A DNA stretch of 64,000 nucleotides, taken from assembly GCF_000719335.1 (NCBI RefSeq), contig NZ_JOGB01000015.1, positions 1 to 64,000 on the forward strand. The letters are read 5' to 3'. Shown here piece after piece: positions 1 through 9,371 of the stretch. The position numbers and the translations under genes were made by a program. The DNA comes from Streptomyces sp. NRRL S-87. GTDB lineage: Bacteria > Actinomycetota > Actinomycetes > Streptomycetales > Streptomycetaceae. The notes under the pieces are model-generated. The model did not search any database, was not told the DNA's origin, and saw nothing but the letters and a program-made list of their open reading frames with translations. Every line of letters starts with the position of its first letter. Within the stretch, counting starts at the first letter, position 1.

Positions 1-2309
1 CGCCCGCCCCGCCCGCCCCGTCCGTACGGGCGAACCCGGCCCCGGCCCCCGCCGCCGCGCCCCGGACCTCCGCCGCCGCGCCCCGGACCTCCGCCGCCGC
101 GCCGCGGACCGTCCCCGCGCTCCGGCAGTGGACGCCCGGCAGCGGCAGCTACGCCTTCGGTGCGGACTCGCGCATCGTCGTCGACCCGGCGTACGCGGAC
201 CTGCTCGCCGGGGACGCCGCCCCCTTCGCCGAGGACCTCGGGGCCCTGGCGGGCCGCACCGTCCCCGTCGTCGACGGCACCCCCGCCACCGGCGACATCG
301 CGCTCACCCTCGGCGACGGGTCCCTGCCCGCGGAGGGCTACCGGATGACCGTCGGTCCCAGCCTCACCGTCCGGGCCGGCACCGCCGCCGGCGCGTTCCT
401 CGGTACCCGGAGCGTCCTGCAGCTGCTGCACCAGGCGCCGACCGTCCCCGCCGGCACGGCCGTGGACTGGCCCGACAAGCCCGAGCGCGGCCTGATGGTC
501 GACCAGGGCCGGAAGTTCTTCACCGTCGGCTGGCTCAGGGAGCACATCAAGGAACTGGCCTACCTCAAGCTCAACTACTTCCACTTCCACCTGTCGGACA
601 CGTTCGGCTTCCGGCTGGAGAGCGCCACCCACCCCGAGGTCGTCTCCACCGCCCACTACACCAAGCGGGACGTCGCCGACCTCGTCGCCCTGGCGGCCCG
701 CTACCACGTCACGATCGTCCCGGAGATCGACACCCCGGGGCACATGAACGCGGTCCTGGCCGCGCACCCCGAACTCCGGCTGAAGAACCGGTCCGGCGCC
801 GCCAGCCCCGAGTTCATCGACCTTTCCCTGCCCGGCTCCTACGCCCTGATCCAGGACCTCGTCACCGAGTACCTGCCGCTCTTCCCCGCCCCCTACTGGC
901 ACATCGGGGCGGACGAATACGTCACGGACTACAGCCAGTACCCGCAGCTGCTCGCCTATGCCCGCGCCCACTACGGCGCCGCCGCCACCGCGAAGGACAC
1001 CTACTACGGCTTCGTCAACTGGGCGGACTCCGTGGTCCGGGCGTCCGGCAGGACCACCCGGATGTGGAACGACGGGATCAAGGCGGGAGACGGCACCGTC
1101 CGCCCGGACCCCGGCATCCTCGTCGAGTACTGGTACGACTACGGACTCACCCCGCAGCAGCTCGCCGATGCCGGCCACACCGTCGCCAACGAGTCCTGGA
1201 CGCCCACCTACTACGTGCTGGGCGGAGCCAAGCCCGACACCCGCTGGATGTACGAGAACTGGACCCCCGACCTCTTCCAGGGCGGCAAGGGGCTCACCGA
1301 CCCCGCCCGCAACCGCGGTTCGCTCCTCCACGTGTGGTGCGACAACCCGAACGCCGAGACCGAGGAGCAGATCGCGGCCGGCATCATGTACCCGCTGCGC
1401 GGCCTCGCCCAGCAGACCTGGGGATCCCCCAAGCCCGTCGCCACGTACGCGGACTTCACCCCGATCGTCGTGGCCGTGGGCCACAACCCGGCCTGGCCGG
1501 CCGGTGGTCAGAGCGGTGACCTGGCCCGGAACCGCCCGACCACCGCGTCCAGCACCGAGACCGCCGCCTTCCCCGCCGCCGCGGCCACCGACGGCGACCC
1601 GGCCACCCGCTGGTCCAGCGCCTATGCCGACCCGCAGTGGCTCCAGGTCGACCTCGGCGCCGCCCGGGCGGTCGGCCGGGTGGTGCTGCGCTGGGAGGCC
1701 GCGTACGGGACGGCGTACCAGATCCAGCTCTCCGACGACGCGAGTACCTGGCGCACCGCCCGTACCGTCACCGCCGGGACGGGCGGCACCGAGACCCTGA
1801 CCGGACTGGCCGGATCGGGCCGCTACGTCCGGATGTACGCCACCCGGCGCGCCACGTCGTACGGCTACTCCCTGTACGCCTTCGAGGTCTACGGCGACCA
1901 GCCGACGGGCCCGCACACCCTCACCGCGGGCGGCAAGGCGCTGGACGACCCCGGCAGCTCGCGCACCGCCGGAACGCAGTTGATCACCTGGTCCCCGCAC
2001 GGCGGCGCCAACCAGCAGTGGCAGCTCACCGCCGACGCCGACGGCGCCTACACGCTGACGAACGGCGCCTCGGGCCTGTGCGCCGACGTCGCGGGCGGCT
2101 CCACCGCCCCCGGGGCCGCGGTCATCCAGTGGACCTGCACCGGCGGCGACAACCAGCGCTGGCTGCTCACCCCGATCGGTGCCGGCGCCTACACCGTCTC
2201 CTCCAGGAAGAGCGGACTCCTGATGACCACCGCCTCCCTGCAGGACGGCGCCCAGCTCACCCAGCAGCCCGACTCCGGTTCCGCCCTCCAGCACTGGCGG
2301 CTCGGCTGA
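1..2309 (+). CDS. GH20 beta-N-acetylhexosaminidase with F5/8C and ricin-type lectin modules, 5' end outside window
   Basis: The frame is open from the first base, so the start and any signal peptide lie upstream; the ATG at 345 is internal. An Ala/Pro linker leads into the GH20b domain and then the GH20 barrel. The catalytic Asp-Glu pair is visible in HIGADEY (D at 912, E at 915). A discoidin/F5-8C-type domain follows (about 1518-1895), then a ricin-B-like beta-trefoil (about 1914-2306) with repeated QxW motifs (QQW, QRW, QHW). By family this is a secreted exo-enzyme that removes terminal GlcNAc/GalNAc from chitin or glycoconjugates, with the two C-terminal modules binding carbohydrate. Substrate preference cannot be read from the sequence. 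Confidence 0.92.
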   Translation, partial: PAPPAPSVRANPAPAPAAAPRTSAAAPRTSAAAPRTVPALRQWTPGSGSYAFGADSRIVVDPAYADLLAGDAAPFAEDLGALAGRTVPVVDGTPATGDIALTLGDGSLPAEGYRMTVGPSLTVRAGTAAGAFLGTRSVLQLLHQAPTVPAGTAVDWPDKPERGLMVDQGRKFFTVGWLREHIKELAYLKLNYFHFHLSDTFGFRLESATHPEVVSTAHYTKRDVADLVALAARYHVTIVPEIDTPGHMNAVLAAHPELRLKNRSGAASPEFIDLSLPGSYALIQDLVTEYLPLFPAPYWHIGADEYVTDYSQYPQLLAYARAHYGAAATAKDTYYGFVNWADSVVRASGRTTRMWNDGIKAGDGTVRPDPGILVEYWYDYGLTPQQLADAGHTVANESWTPTYYVLGGAKPDTRWMYENWTPDLFQGGKGLTDPARNRGSLLHVWCDNPNAETEEQIAAGIMYPLRGLAQQTWGSPKPVATYADFTPIVVAVGHNPAWPAGGQSGDLARNRPTTASSTETAAFPAAAATDGDPATRWSSAYADPQWLQVDLGAARAVGRVVLRWEAAYGTAYQIQLSDDASTWRTARTVTAGTGGTETLTGLAGSGRYVRMYATRRATSYGYSLYAFEVYGDQPTGPHTLTAGGKALDDPGSSRTAGTQLITWSPHGGANQQWQLTADADGAYTLTNGASGLCADVAGGSTAPGAAVIQWTCTGGDNQRWLLTPIGAGAYTVSSRKSGLLMTTASLQDGAQLTQQPDSGSALQHWRLG
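51..113 (+). repeat. Three tandem 21-bp units in the hexosaminidase linker
   Basis: The unit gccgccgcgccccggacctc(c) occurs twice exactly and a third time with changes. It encodes an Ala-Ala-Ala-Pro-Arg-Thr-Ser linker ahead of the GH20b domain. It is probably a slippage-prone low-complexity linker. Confidence 0.8.
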
Positions 2310-2807
2310 GCCGGGCCGGGCCCGGGCGGTCGGCGCACCGAGTCCCGGCGCACCGCGTCCCGGCGTGCCGCCGCCGCCCGCCGGCCCGTGGCGGGGATGA
2401 CGCGGAGTCCGGCCATCCGTTTCGTGTCCGAAAGCCGCTCGTCGCGGCCGGGACCGCGGGGTCCGGGCTTTCGGCGGCGGGGGCGGGAGGGCGCGGCGGG
2501 CGGGGGTGCGTGCCGTTCGAGGTGCGGTGACCGTCCCGCCGGCCCCGTCCGCGGCGCTCGCCGCAGGGCGGCCGCTTTCGGCCCGCCCGGCCGAGTCGGT
2601 GCGCGCGGGAATGGCCGGAGCGGACGCTGGGCCGGGCCGGGGGCCGACTCCTACGATTCGGCTGTCCGGACGCCACCCCCTCTTGCTGGATTGTCATGGA
2701 CATGCCTCTCACGCGTGCGGCCTCCGCCGGCTCCGCACCCCCCACCCCCGCGCACCACCGGTAGCGGCCGCGTGCCGCCCGGTCCCCGAAGCAGCGATAG
2801 GAGAACC
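2310..2807. other. 498-bp stretch without a convincing gene
   Basis: This lies between the hexosaminidase stop and the DUF4360 gene. It holds a short direct repeat (ggcgcaccg followed by gtccc, twice, about 2334-2362) and otherwise very GC-rich sequence. Open frames on both strands have no recognisable protein character. The last 100 bases are less GC-biased (tcttgctggattgtcatgg) and probably carry the promoter of the next gene. Confidence 0.5.
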
Positions 2808-3458
2808 ATGGCCGGAGGACTCCTGATGAGCAGCGCGATCGGCGTGCTGCTCGCAACGACACTGCCCGCCCACCCCACCCCGTCGGCGTTCACGGACCCG
2901 CCGACGGACCGCATCGTCATCGACATCGCGACCGTCAACGGATCCGGCTGCCCGAAGGACACCGCGGCCGTCGCCGTGTCCGAGGACAACACCGCGTTCA
3001 CGGTGACGTACAGCGAGTACCTCGCACAGGTCGGCGGCGGCGCCCCCGCTACGGCCGCGCGCCGCAACTGCCAGCTCAACCTCGTGGTGCACGTGCCGCA
3101 CGGGTTCACCTACGCGATCGCCAGCGCCGACTACCGCGGATACGCCTCCCTCGCGGCCGGCGCGAGCGGCACGGCGAAGGCCTCGTACTACTTCCAGGGC
3201 TCGCCGCAGACGGCCTCGCGGGAGCACCCGTTCAACGGGACGTACGAGGACAACTGGCAGGCCACCGACTCGACCGACTGGGCCCAGCTGGTCTGGGCGC
3301 CCTGCGGGGTGCAGCGCAACTTCAACATCAACACCGAGCTCCGCGTCCGCGCGGGCACGTCCTCGCCGCGCGCCACCAGCTACATGACCATGGACTCCAC
3401 CGACGGCGACATCAGCACGGTCTACCACCTGGCCTGGCGGGAGTGCCCGCCGGCCTGA
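2808..3458 (+). CDS. Secreted DUF4360-family protein
   Basis: A 216-aa protein of unknown function. The start at 2808 is preceded by AGGAG at good spacing; a second ATG lies six codons later. The N-terminus (MAGGLLMSSAIGVLLATTL) is a signal-peptide-like hydrophobic segment ending near PAHPTPS. The mature part contains family-like features: the early VNGSGCPKDTAAV segment, a C-terminal CGVQRNFNINTELRV segment and the closing STVYHLAWREC. Four Cys in the mature region could form disulfides. DUF4360 proteins are small secreted fungal and bacterial proteins without an assigned reaction. It is followed directly by a strong terminator, so it is probably monocistronic. Confidence 0.8.
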   Translation: MAGGLLMSSAIGVLLATTLPAHPTPSAFTDPPTDRIVIDIATVNGSGCPKDTAAVAVSEDNTAFTVTYSEYLAQVGGGAPATAARRNCQLNLVVHVPHGFTYAIASADYRGYASLAAGASGTAKASYYFQGSPQTASREHPFNGTYEDNWQATDSTDWAQLVWAPCGVQRNFNINTELRVRAGTSSPRATSYMTMDSTDGDISTVYHLAWRECPPA

Positions 3459-3465
3459 CCCCCTC

Positions 3466-3490
3466 GGGCGGGGACCCCGTGTCCCCGCCC
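3466..3490 (+). terminator. Perfect 10-bp hairpin terminator after the DUF4360 gene
   Basis: gggcggggac and gtccccgccc pair perfectly around a 5-nt loop, eight bases after the stop codon. There is no T-run, which is usual for GC-rich actinobacterial terminators. Confidence 0.75.
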
Positions 3491-3592
3491 ACCCGATCCG
3501 GTGACCGGTGCCGGGTGAACGGCCCAACCCTCCGGTGGGGCCCACGCCTTCGTGCGGAATCCCGAGCGCCGACTGAGCACGGCCTTCGGGGT

Positions 3593-3633
3593 TCCGGTCC
3601 CCGCGTGCGGGTTCCGGTCCCCGCGTTCGTCGT
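3593..3633 (+). repeat. Short tandem repeat of gttccggtccccgcg
   Basis: The unit occurs twice, followed by a degraded third copy, in the intergenic space between the convergent DUF4360 and DUF952 genes. No function is evident. Confidence 0.6.
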
Positions 3634-3726
3634 TCCGGCTCCCGTGCCGACCCCGCCACGCCGTGCGCAGGGCCGCACGTATACGGGTGCGGGCGGCCGG
3701 CGACGACGTGCCGTGCCCGACCCGGG

Positions 3727-4089
3727 TCACCGGCGCTCGACCAGGCCGGTCGCGCGGCCCTCGGTGTCCCAGCGGACCTCGAGGACGCGCACGACGGCGT
3801 CGCGGTCCAGAGGGCCGAACACGTGCGGGAACAAGGTGTCCTCGGGCACACCGGGCGGCGGTGCGGGGACCGCCGCCTCGGACTCGACCCGGCTGGTGAG
3901 CCGGTCTTCGTCGATGAGGAGGGCCAGCAGCGGCCGGGGCGCCGCGCGGTAGAAGGCGTTCGCGACGGCCAGCGTGGTCGGCTCGTCCGGGGAGCAGTGG
4001 ACGAAGCCCTCCTCCTCCAACGAGGCGGGGGCGTACGGGCTGTCGGGGTCGGCGCTCCATTCGGCGAGCGGTACCGCGTGGTAGATCAC
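3727..4089 (-). CDS. DUF952 family protein
   Basis: A small cytoplasmic protein of 120 aa. The N-terminus MIYHAVPLAEW, the central EGFVHCSPDEP and the C-terminal FPHVFGPLDRDAVVRVLEV are characteristic of DUF952, whose structure resembles ADP-ribosyltransferase-like folds but whose function is unknown. I chose GTG at 4089 because family members begin at the MIYH segment; a GTG at 4098 would add three residues (MGD). It converges on the DUF4360 gene. Confidence 0.8.
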   Translation of the reverse strand: MIYHAVPLAEWSADPDSPYAPASLEEEGFVHCSPDEPTTLAVANAFYRAAPRPLLALLIDEDRLTSRVESEAAVPAPPPGVPEDTLFPHVFGPLDRDAVVRVLEVRWDTEGRATGLVERR

Positions 4090-4129
4090 GTCCCCCACCG
4101 TAGCGGCCCGGGCGGACGTCCCGCCCGCT

Positions 4130-4275
4130 CGCGGCGCCAGGCCACCCGGACCCTGCTCGCCAGGTTCGGCCCCGGGGCGAGCTACTGGACCAACGCCGTC
4201 GCCGCCGCCTCGGACCCGGAGGTCGACCTCGTCGCGAGCGCGCCGCGGGCGCCGGGCGGCCGGTTCCGGGGGCCG
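4130..4275 (+). pseudogene. Possible gene fragment of unknown origin
   Basis: Between two minus-strand genes, one plus-strand frame reads TRTLLARFGPGASYWTNAV followed by AAASDPEVDLVAS. This has ordinary protein-like composition (FGPG, YWTN), unlike the Arg/Pro-rich translation typical of non-coding high-GC frames. It has no plausible start or ribosome binding site and dissolves into low-complexity sequence. It may be a decayed gene, but the family is not recognised. Confidence 0.25.
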
Positions 4276-4346
4276 GGTGTTGCGGTCCGGCAGCACCGTC
4301 CGCCCGACACCGCGCGGCGGGCGTGGCGTCGCCGCCCGCCCGTACC

Positions 4347-6053
4347 TCAGGCCGCCACGACGGCCAGCCAGATCTGGAACTCCCGGTCGCCGTCCCCCAC
4401 CTGGCAGTACTCCTCCAGGACCAGGTGCCGGTCCGCCACCGCCCACACCAGGCACCGGTTGCCGTCACCGCTGCGCAGGCAGTGCCGCACGTGTGCCAGC
4501 GGGGCGCCGTAGGCGGCGCGCAGCCGCTCCGCCACGTCGGCGTAGATCCGGCCGAAGGCGTCCTGCGCGTTGTCCTCCAGGAAGGGGTACTCGGCGAGCG
4601 ACTCGGCCGCCAGCCAGGTGCTCGCGAGGGTGTGCACCGCGCCGGTCGAGGCCCCCTCCAGGTCGTACTCGTCGAGCTCGTCGAGGTCGTACGGGTCGTC
4701 CCGGCGGCCGAAGATCAGCGAGCAGGGGTAGAAGCGCCGGGCCGGCCGGTCCAGCAACTCCCGCACCACCGGACCGGGATCGCCCCCGCCGGCCGCGACG
4801 TGGTCGACGTACGCCTCCGGCCGGCCGGACAGGTAGGGCGGCTCGGACGCGAAGGTGCCGGGCCCGGCTGTGCCGCGCCAGACGGTCCCGCCCGCCGCGT
4901 CCCGCAGCACGACCGCGCTGCCGTCGGGCGCGTCCACCGCCACCCGGCACACGTCCCTGCCGTCGCGGCCGACGTACGCCACCTCCGCGTCGACCGTCAG
5001 GAACGGGGCCACGCCGTGCCCGCCGTCGAACCCGAGGACCCAGCCGTCGCCGTCGGTGAGGGGTTCGAGGTGCGGGGTGGGGACGAACGTGCCGTCCGTG
5101 CGCAGCACGCCCCACGCCGCCCGGTCCGCCGCCCGGGCGGCCACGGCCGCCCCGCCCCCGTCGAAGTGGTCGGCCCATGCGTAGACGGCCTCGATCGCCC
5201 ACGCCCCGGTGGCGTCCCGGAAGCCGCGGGTGAAGCCGTCGCCGACCTTGAGCAGGCCGCAGTGCAGCGCGTCGTCCATCTCGCCGTCGCGGGTGACGAC
5301 CCGCTCGCCGCGGGCGTCCACGAACGCCACGAACGTCTCGCCGGGTCCACCGCCGACGGCGTACGCGAGGCCGTTCTCGTCGAAGGCCTTCAGCAGCCGG
5401 AAGGACGGTTCCACGACCCACGCGCCCGCCCCGTCGACCAGCCCCCACAACTCGCCGACCCGTACGGGCGCGGTGCCCCCGGTGTTGAAGGGGCGCGCGC
5501 CGTCGAACCGGGGTGGTACGGCGAACCGGCCGTCCCGGTCGACGTATCCGCAGCGCCCGTCCGGCACCCGGACGGCAGCCAGCCCGTTCGGCCCGAACCG
5601 GCCCGCGTCCCGGTAGCCTCCGCCGATCACCACGTCGCCCGCCGGGTCGGCGTACCCGGCGCCGACCTCCGTCCGGACCACGGCCAGTCCGTGGTGGAAC
5701 GACCCGGCGCCGGTGAACCGGGCCGGCACCACGCGGGTCCCGGTGGTGTCCGCGTACCCCCACAGCCCGTGGGACCGGAAGCGGGAGAGGCCGGCCCCGT
5801 CGAACTCCGTGGCGTGCTCGAACGCCGGCCCGACCACCCACCGGCCCTCCCCGTCCAGGTATCCCCAGGAACCGTCCGGATCGGCCGCCGGGGCCACGAA
5901 CCCGCCCTTGCCGTCCGGGTGGAACGGGCCGACGGCGCCCCACTCCGGCGCGCGCACGAGGCGGCCCACCCGGTCGACGAGCGCGAACCGCCGGCCGAAG
6001 GGCGCGGCGCCCTCGACGGGAACGGCATGGGGCGCGAGGGGTTCGGGGTGCAT
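4347..6053 (-). CDS. WG-repeat protein
   Basis: A 568-aa protein. The ATG at 6053 is preceded by AGGAG at 8 nt. About eight degenerate WG/KWG-type beta repeats of roughly 45 residues occupy the first two thirds (for example WGYLDGEGRWVVGPAFEHA, WGYADTTGTRVVPARF, CGYVDRDGRFAVPPRFDGA, WGLVDGAGAWVVEPSF). Such repeats form beta-rich scaffolds whose ligands are mostly unknown. The C-terminal ~180 residues differ, with an acidic YDLDELDEYDLEG stretch and an alpha/beta tail ending CQVGDGDREFQIWLAVVAA. There is no signal peptide or membrane segment, so a cytoplasmic protein is likely. Confidence 0.75.
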   Translation of the reverse strand: MHPEPLAPHAVPVEGAAPFGRRFALVDRVGRLVRAPEWGAVGPFHPDGKGGFVAPAADPDGSWGYLDGEGRWVVGPAFEHATEFDGAGLSRFRSHGLWGYADTTGTRVVPARFTGAGSFHHGLAVVRTEVGAGYADPAGDVVIGGGYRDAGRFGPNGLAAVRVPDGRCGYVDRDGRFAVPPRFDGARPFNTGGTAPVRVGELWGLVDGAGAWVVEPSFRLLKAFDENGLAYAVGGGPGETFVAFVDARGERVVTRDGEMDDALHCGLLKVGDGFTRGFRDATGAWAIEAVYAWADHFDGGGAAVAARAADRAAWGVLRTDGTFVPTPHLEPLTDGDGWVLGFDGGHGVAPFLTVDAEVAYVGRDGRDVCRVAVDAPDGSAVVLRDAAGGTVWRGTAGPGTFASEPPYLSGRPEAYVDHVAAGGGDPGPVVRELLDRPARRFYPCSLIFGRRDDPYDLDELDEYDLEGASTGAVHTLASTWLAAESLAEYPFLEDNAQDAFGRIYADVAERLRAAYGAPLAHVRHCLRSGDGNRCLVWAVADRHLVLEEYCQVGDGDREFQIWLAVVAA

Positions 6054-6194
6054 GGCGACGGCTCCTGTCCGGGGCCCGCGGCGTGCGCTGCGGGCCGGGG
6101 GCACCAGCCTAGGCCGCCCCTACGACAGCCGCCCGGGGCACCGCCGGTGGACCCGCGCCGCCGGGCCCGGTCCGAACTGGGGCATGATCGTCGG

Positions 6195-6683
6195 ATGATC
6201 CACCTCGACGGGCGGCTGCCCGGTTCCTGGAACAGCGCCCCCATCGGCGTGATGGAGACGACTGACCTCTACTTCCTTCCCGACGGCCGGGGTTGGAGCC
6301 GGTACGAGAGCATCAGCAAGGCGCTCGACATCGGCCGCTTCCGCTGGCACTGCACGGATGCCCGGCTGCTCGTCCTCCGCTACACCTGGCGGGTCCACGG
6401 CGAGTGGGCGACGGACCCGGACGGCTTCGCCGTCGTCCACCACAGCCGACCGGACGACGAGGTCATCGAGACCGGCTACCGCGTCATGCCCCAGCCGTCG
6501 CCCGTGTCCGGCGCCACCGGGACGGCCCTGCTCCTGGACGAGCACGTGGACTTCGAGACGACCTTCTACCGGGGACGCGACGCCGTCACCCCCGCCGACG
6601 ACCCCTCTGCCGCCTTCCTGCCCTACCGGCCCACGCCCCGCCCGGCACCCCCGCGCCCGGCAGCCCCGCGCCCCGCTCGGTGA
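6195..6683 (+). CDS. Conserved-looking protein of unknown function
   Basis: A 162-aa protein I do not recognise. It begins MIHLDGRLPGSWNSAPIGVM, has a YFLPDGRGWSRYESISKAL segment and repeated Trp/Tyr residues suggestive of a lipocalin-like or beta-barrel fold (WHC, YTWRVHGEW). It ends in a Pro/Ala/Arg-rich tail (PTPRPAPPRPAAPRPAR). No signal peptide or transmembrane segment is seen. It is transcribed divergently from the WG-repeat gene, with starts 141 bp apart. ATG 6195 is the first plausible start; an ATG at 6184 is in another frame. Confidence 0.6.
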   Translation: MIHLDGRLPGSWNSAPIGVMETTDLYFLPDGRGWSRYESISKALDIGRFRWHCTDARLLVLRYTWRVHGEWATDPDGFAVVHHSRPDDEVIETGYRVMPQPSPVSGATGTALLLDEHVDFETTFYRGRDAVTPADDPSAAFLPYRPTPRPAPPRPAAPRPAR

Positions 6684-6722
6684 CGGCCGGCGGCGGCCGC
6701 CGGCCGCCACCGAGCGGGACCG

Positions 6723-7892
6723 TCACGGGTGCCACTCCGAGAGGAGGATGGTCGCGTCGTCGTGGAGGCGGTGGTCCTGGTGGTGGAGCAGGTCCACGAT
6801 GAGGCGGCGCAGCGCCTCGGGCGCGTTGTCGCCGGAGGCCGTGGACCGCACGACGGTGTCCACCAGCCGCTGCTCGCCGAACAGTTCGCCGGCGGTGGAG
6901 CGGGCCTCCGTGACCCCGTCGCTGTGGAGCAGCACGCGGTCCCCGGGCTGGAGCCGGGCGTGGTGGAGCGCGGGCGGATGGCCGCTGTGGAAGGCGAACC
7001 CCAGGGGGAGTTCCGGATGCCGCTCCAGCGCGTGCGGCACGATGCGGCCGTCGCGGATGAGCAGCGGGGGCGGGTGCCCGCAGTTGGTCCAGGTGAAGTC
7101 CCCGCTGGTGGAGTCCAGGTGGGCGAAGACCGCCGTCATCAGCCGCTGCGGCATCCACTGCTCCAGCGTCCGGTCGATGGTCGCGACGATGTCGGCGAGC
7201 GACCCTCCCGACCGCCGGGTCGCCCGGCACGCGGCCATCGCCAGCGCGCTGGCCTGTCCGGACGCCAGGTCGTGGCCCATGGCGTCGACCAGCATCAGGT
7301 GCAGGCCCCCGTTCGAGAAGCTGTGGTCGAATGCGTCCCCGCCGATGTCGTAGGCCGGTTCGAGCACGGCACTCGAGGTCACCCGGTCGGTGCCGATGGT
7401 GCGCGGCGGCAGGAACGCCCAGAGCAGCTCCGCCTGGACGCTCATGCGCCGGGCGCGCTCCCGCGCGACCAGGAGGTCGCTGTGCGTCGACTTCGACACC
7501 ACCAGCAGCGTGGCCAGCCCGGCCAGACTCCGGGACGCCTGCAGCACGGCGGGGGTGAAGGACGGGGCGGTGGCCCTCATGACGCCGATGCGCTCGATCC
7601 CGTCGACCATCGGCACCCACGCCGTGGTGCCGTCGCGCGACTCCCGGACCTTCTGCGTGCGGTAGGCCAGCCCGCCCAGCGAGCCGTCCACGGGCAGCTC
7701 GGTCTCCTGCGGCGGGGTGCCCGGCTGCGGCAGCGCCAGGAGCAGGACCTGCTGCACGTCGCTCACGTACAGCCTGGCGCCGGTGAGCCCCATGCGCCGG
7801 GCGGCGGAGTCGATCAGGCGCGGGATGTCGCCGGCCGGTGCCGTGTGGGACTCCTCGAGCACCTCGGCCAGCACGGCGTCGTTCGCTCTCAC
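6723..7892 (-). CDS. GAF and SpoIIE-type PP2C serine/threonine phosphatase
   Basis: A 389-aa protein starting at GTG 7892 with GGAGG six bases upstream. The first ~150 residues resemble a GAF sensor domain (DSAARRMGLTGARLYVSDV; VPMVDGIERIGVMRA). After a helical linker comes a SpoIIE/RsbU-type PP2C domain with the expected Asp motifs (YDIGGDAFDH, LMLVDAMGHD, LHSDGVTEAR, DDATILL). By family it dephosphorylates an anti-sigma-factor antagonist or a similar phosphoserine protein in stress or developmental signalling. No partner-switching partner gene lies next to it, so the target is unknown. Confidence 0.88.
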   Translation of the reverse strand: MRANDAVLAEVLEESHTAPAGDIPRLIDSAARRMGLTGARLYVSDVQQVLLLALPQPGTPPQETELPVDGSLGGLAYRTQKVRESRDGTTAWVPMVDGIERIGVMRATAPSFTPAVLQASRSLAGLATLLVVSKSTHSDLLVARERARRMSVQAELLWAFLPPRTIGTDRVTSSAVLEPAYDIGGDAFDHSFSNGGLHLMLVDAMGHDLASGQASALAMAACRATRRSGGSLADIVATIDRTLEQWMPQRLMTAVFAHLDSTSGDFTWTNCGHPPPLLIRDGRIVPHALERHPELPLGFAFHSGHPPALHHARLQPGDRVLLHSDGVTEARSTAGELFGEQRLVDTVVRSTASGDNAPEALRRLIVDLLHHQDHRLHDDATILLSEWHP

Positions 7893-8063
7893 CGGGCCTC
7901 CAGGTCCGCCGCCCGGCGCGCCGGACGTTCCGGACGCGACCCTAACCGGCGGGACGGCTCCCGGGTCCCCGCGACACGGCGGCGACCGCGCCGCGGCGGC
8001 GGCGCTCCGTACGGTCCGCCGGCGACCGGGTCGCACCGACCCCGCGCGGTGTGGGCGGGGGGC

Positions 8064-9365
8064 TCAGTCGCCGCCCGCCACGCGGACCGTCTCCACCCAC
8101 GGGGGCGGCTGGGGGGCGTCCGGGCCGATCAGGGCGGCGATCAGGCGGCAGGACGGCATCTCGTCCGGCCAGGGCGTGTAGCCGTCCGTCAGGACGACGA
8201 CGACGTCCGGCCGGTCCGGGAGGGCGCGGGCGGCGCGGATGCCGACGCGCATGTCGGTGCCCCCGCCGCCCGCGAGCTCCACCTGGTCGGTGCTGGTCAC
8301 GCGGGCAACCGCGTGCACGTCTGCGTCGCAGGCCAGGACGGCGACGCGGTTGCCGTGCAGGCCCACCTCCCGCAGGACGCCGGTCACCTCGCCGAGGGCC
8401 GCGCCCAGTTCCTCCTCGCCCATCGACCCGGAGGTGTCGATGACGATCGCCACCCGCGGCAGGGGCCGGCGCAGGCTGGGCAGGACGACCCGGCCGCCGA
8501 GGGCGGGGGTGCGCCGCGACGGCCGGCGGTAGGTGTAGTCGACCGCGCCGGCGGCCCAGGCGGTGGCCTCCCGGACCGCCCCGGCCAGCGCCGTGCGCCA
8601 GTCGACGGTGGGCTCCAGGACCTCCTGCGCCCAGCGCTGCCACCCCGCGGGGAGGGTCCCGCGGGTGCGCTGGTGGGCGCGCATGGCCTGCGCGGTCTGC
8701 CGGCGCAATGCGTCCGCCTCGACCGGGCCGAGCCGGGCCGGACCGCCCTCGGATCCGACCTCCCACGGGCTCGGTACCCCGTGCGCCCCCGACCCGCAGT
8801 CGCAGGCGTGCGGCGGGGTCGCCGGGATCGCCGCCAGGTAGGTCTCGAACAGGCCCCCCGTCGGGAGGCCGTACAGCCTCGGCTCCATCCGGCCCTCGGG
8901 CAGGGCCAGTCCGTCGGCCAGGAGGTCGTCGTTGATCTCGCAGTCCTGCGCGACGTTGACCCGCACCCGGTCGCGCTGGTCGGCGGCCGGCAGCCGCTCC
9001 GCCCGCCCGTGGTGGTCGCGCAGCAGGTGGGAGACCTCGTGGATCCAGACCCCGGCGAGCTCGACCACCGGCGTCGCCGCGACGAAGGCGGGGGAGACGT
9101 AGCACCGCCAGTGCCGGTCGACGGCTATGGTGGGCAGCCGGTCGGAGGGGACCACGGTCAGCGCGTACAGGGCGGACGCCAGGTATGGTCGCGCCTCGGC
9201 GGCCCGGTAGCGGGCGGCGAGGAGCCTGGCCCGGTCCAGCCGGGACGCCGCCCCGGTCGGCCGGGGCTCCGCAGGCGCCCCGACCGGCCCGGGCGCGTGC
9301 GCGGTGCCGGGTCCGTCGCGCCCGTCGGGTTCGCGGGGTTCGACGGCGTCCGTCCGCTGCGCCAT
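8064..9365 (-). CDS. DUF2201-like protein: HExxH putative metallopeptidase plus VWA-like domain
   Basis: A 433-aa protein, last gene of a four-gene operon. The N-terminal half contains HEVSHLLRDHH (H109, E110, H113), an HExxH zinc motif typical of the DUF2201 N-terminal domain. The C-terminal half is a VWA-like domain with a MIDAS-type DTSGS at residues 310-314 (VAIVIDTSGSMGEEEL), GGGGTDMRVGI and VLTDGYTPWP. Proteins of this build are regularly paired with MoxR-type ATPases and are thought to act as adaptor or substrate-binding partners. Its ATG lies six bases after the MoxR stop, with no independent ribosome binding site, so translational coupling is likely. Confidence 0.85.
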   Translation of the reverse strand: MAQRTDAVEPREPDGRDGPGTAHAPGPVGAPAEPRPTGAASRLDRARLLAARYRAAEARPYLASALYALTVVPSDRLPTIAVDRHWRCYVSPAFVAATPVVELAGVWIHEVSHLLRDHHGRAERLPAADQRDRVRVNVAQDCEINDDLLADGLALPEGRMEPRLYGLPTGGLFETYLAAIPATPPHACDCGSGAHGVPSPWEVGSEGGPARLGPVEADALRRQTAQAMRAHQRTRGTLPAGWQRWAQEVLEPTVDWRTALAGAVREATAWAAGAVDYTYRRPSRRTPALGGRVVLPSLRRPLPRVAIVIDTSGSMGEEELGAALGEVTGVLREVGLHGNRVAVLACDADVHAVARVTSTDQVELAGGGGTDMRVGIRAARALPDRPDVVVVLTDGYTPWPDEMPSCRLIAALIGPDAPQPPPWVETVRVAGGD

Positions 9366-9371
9366 GCCGGG

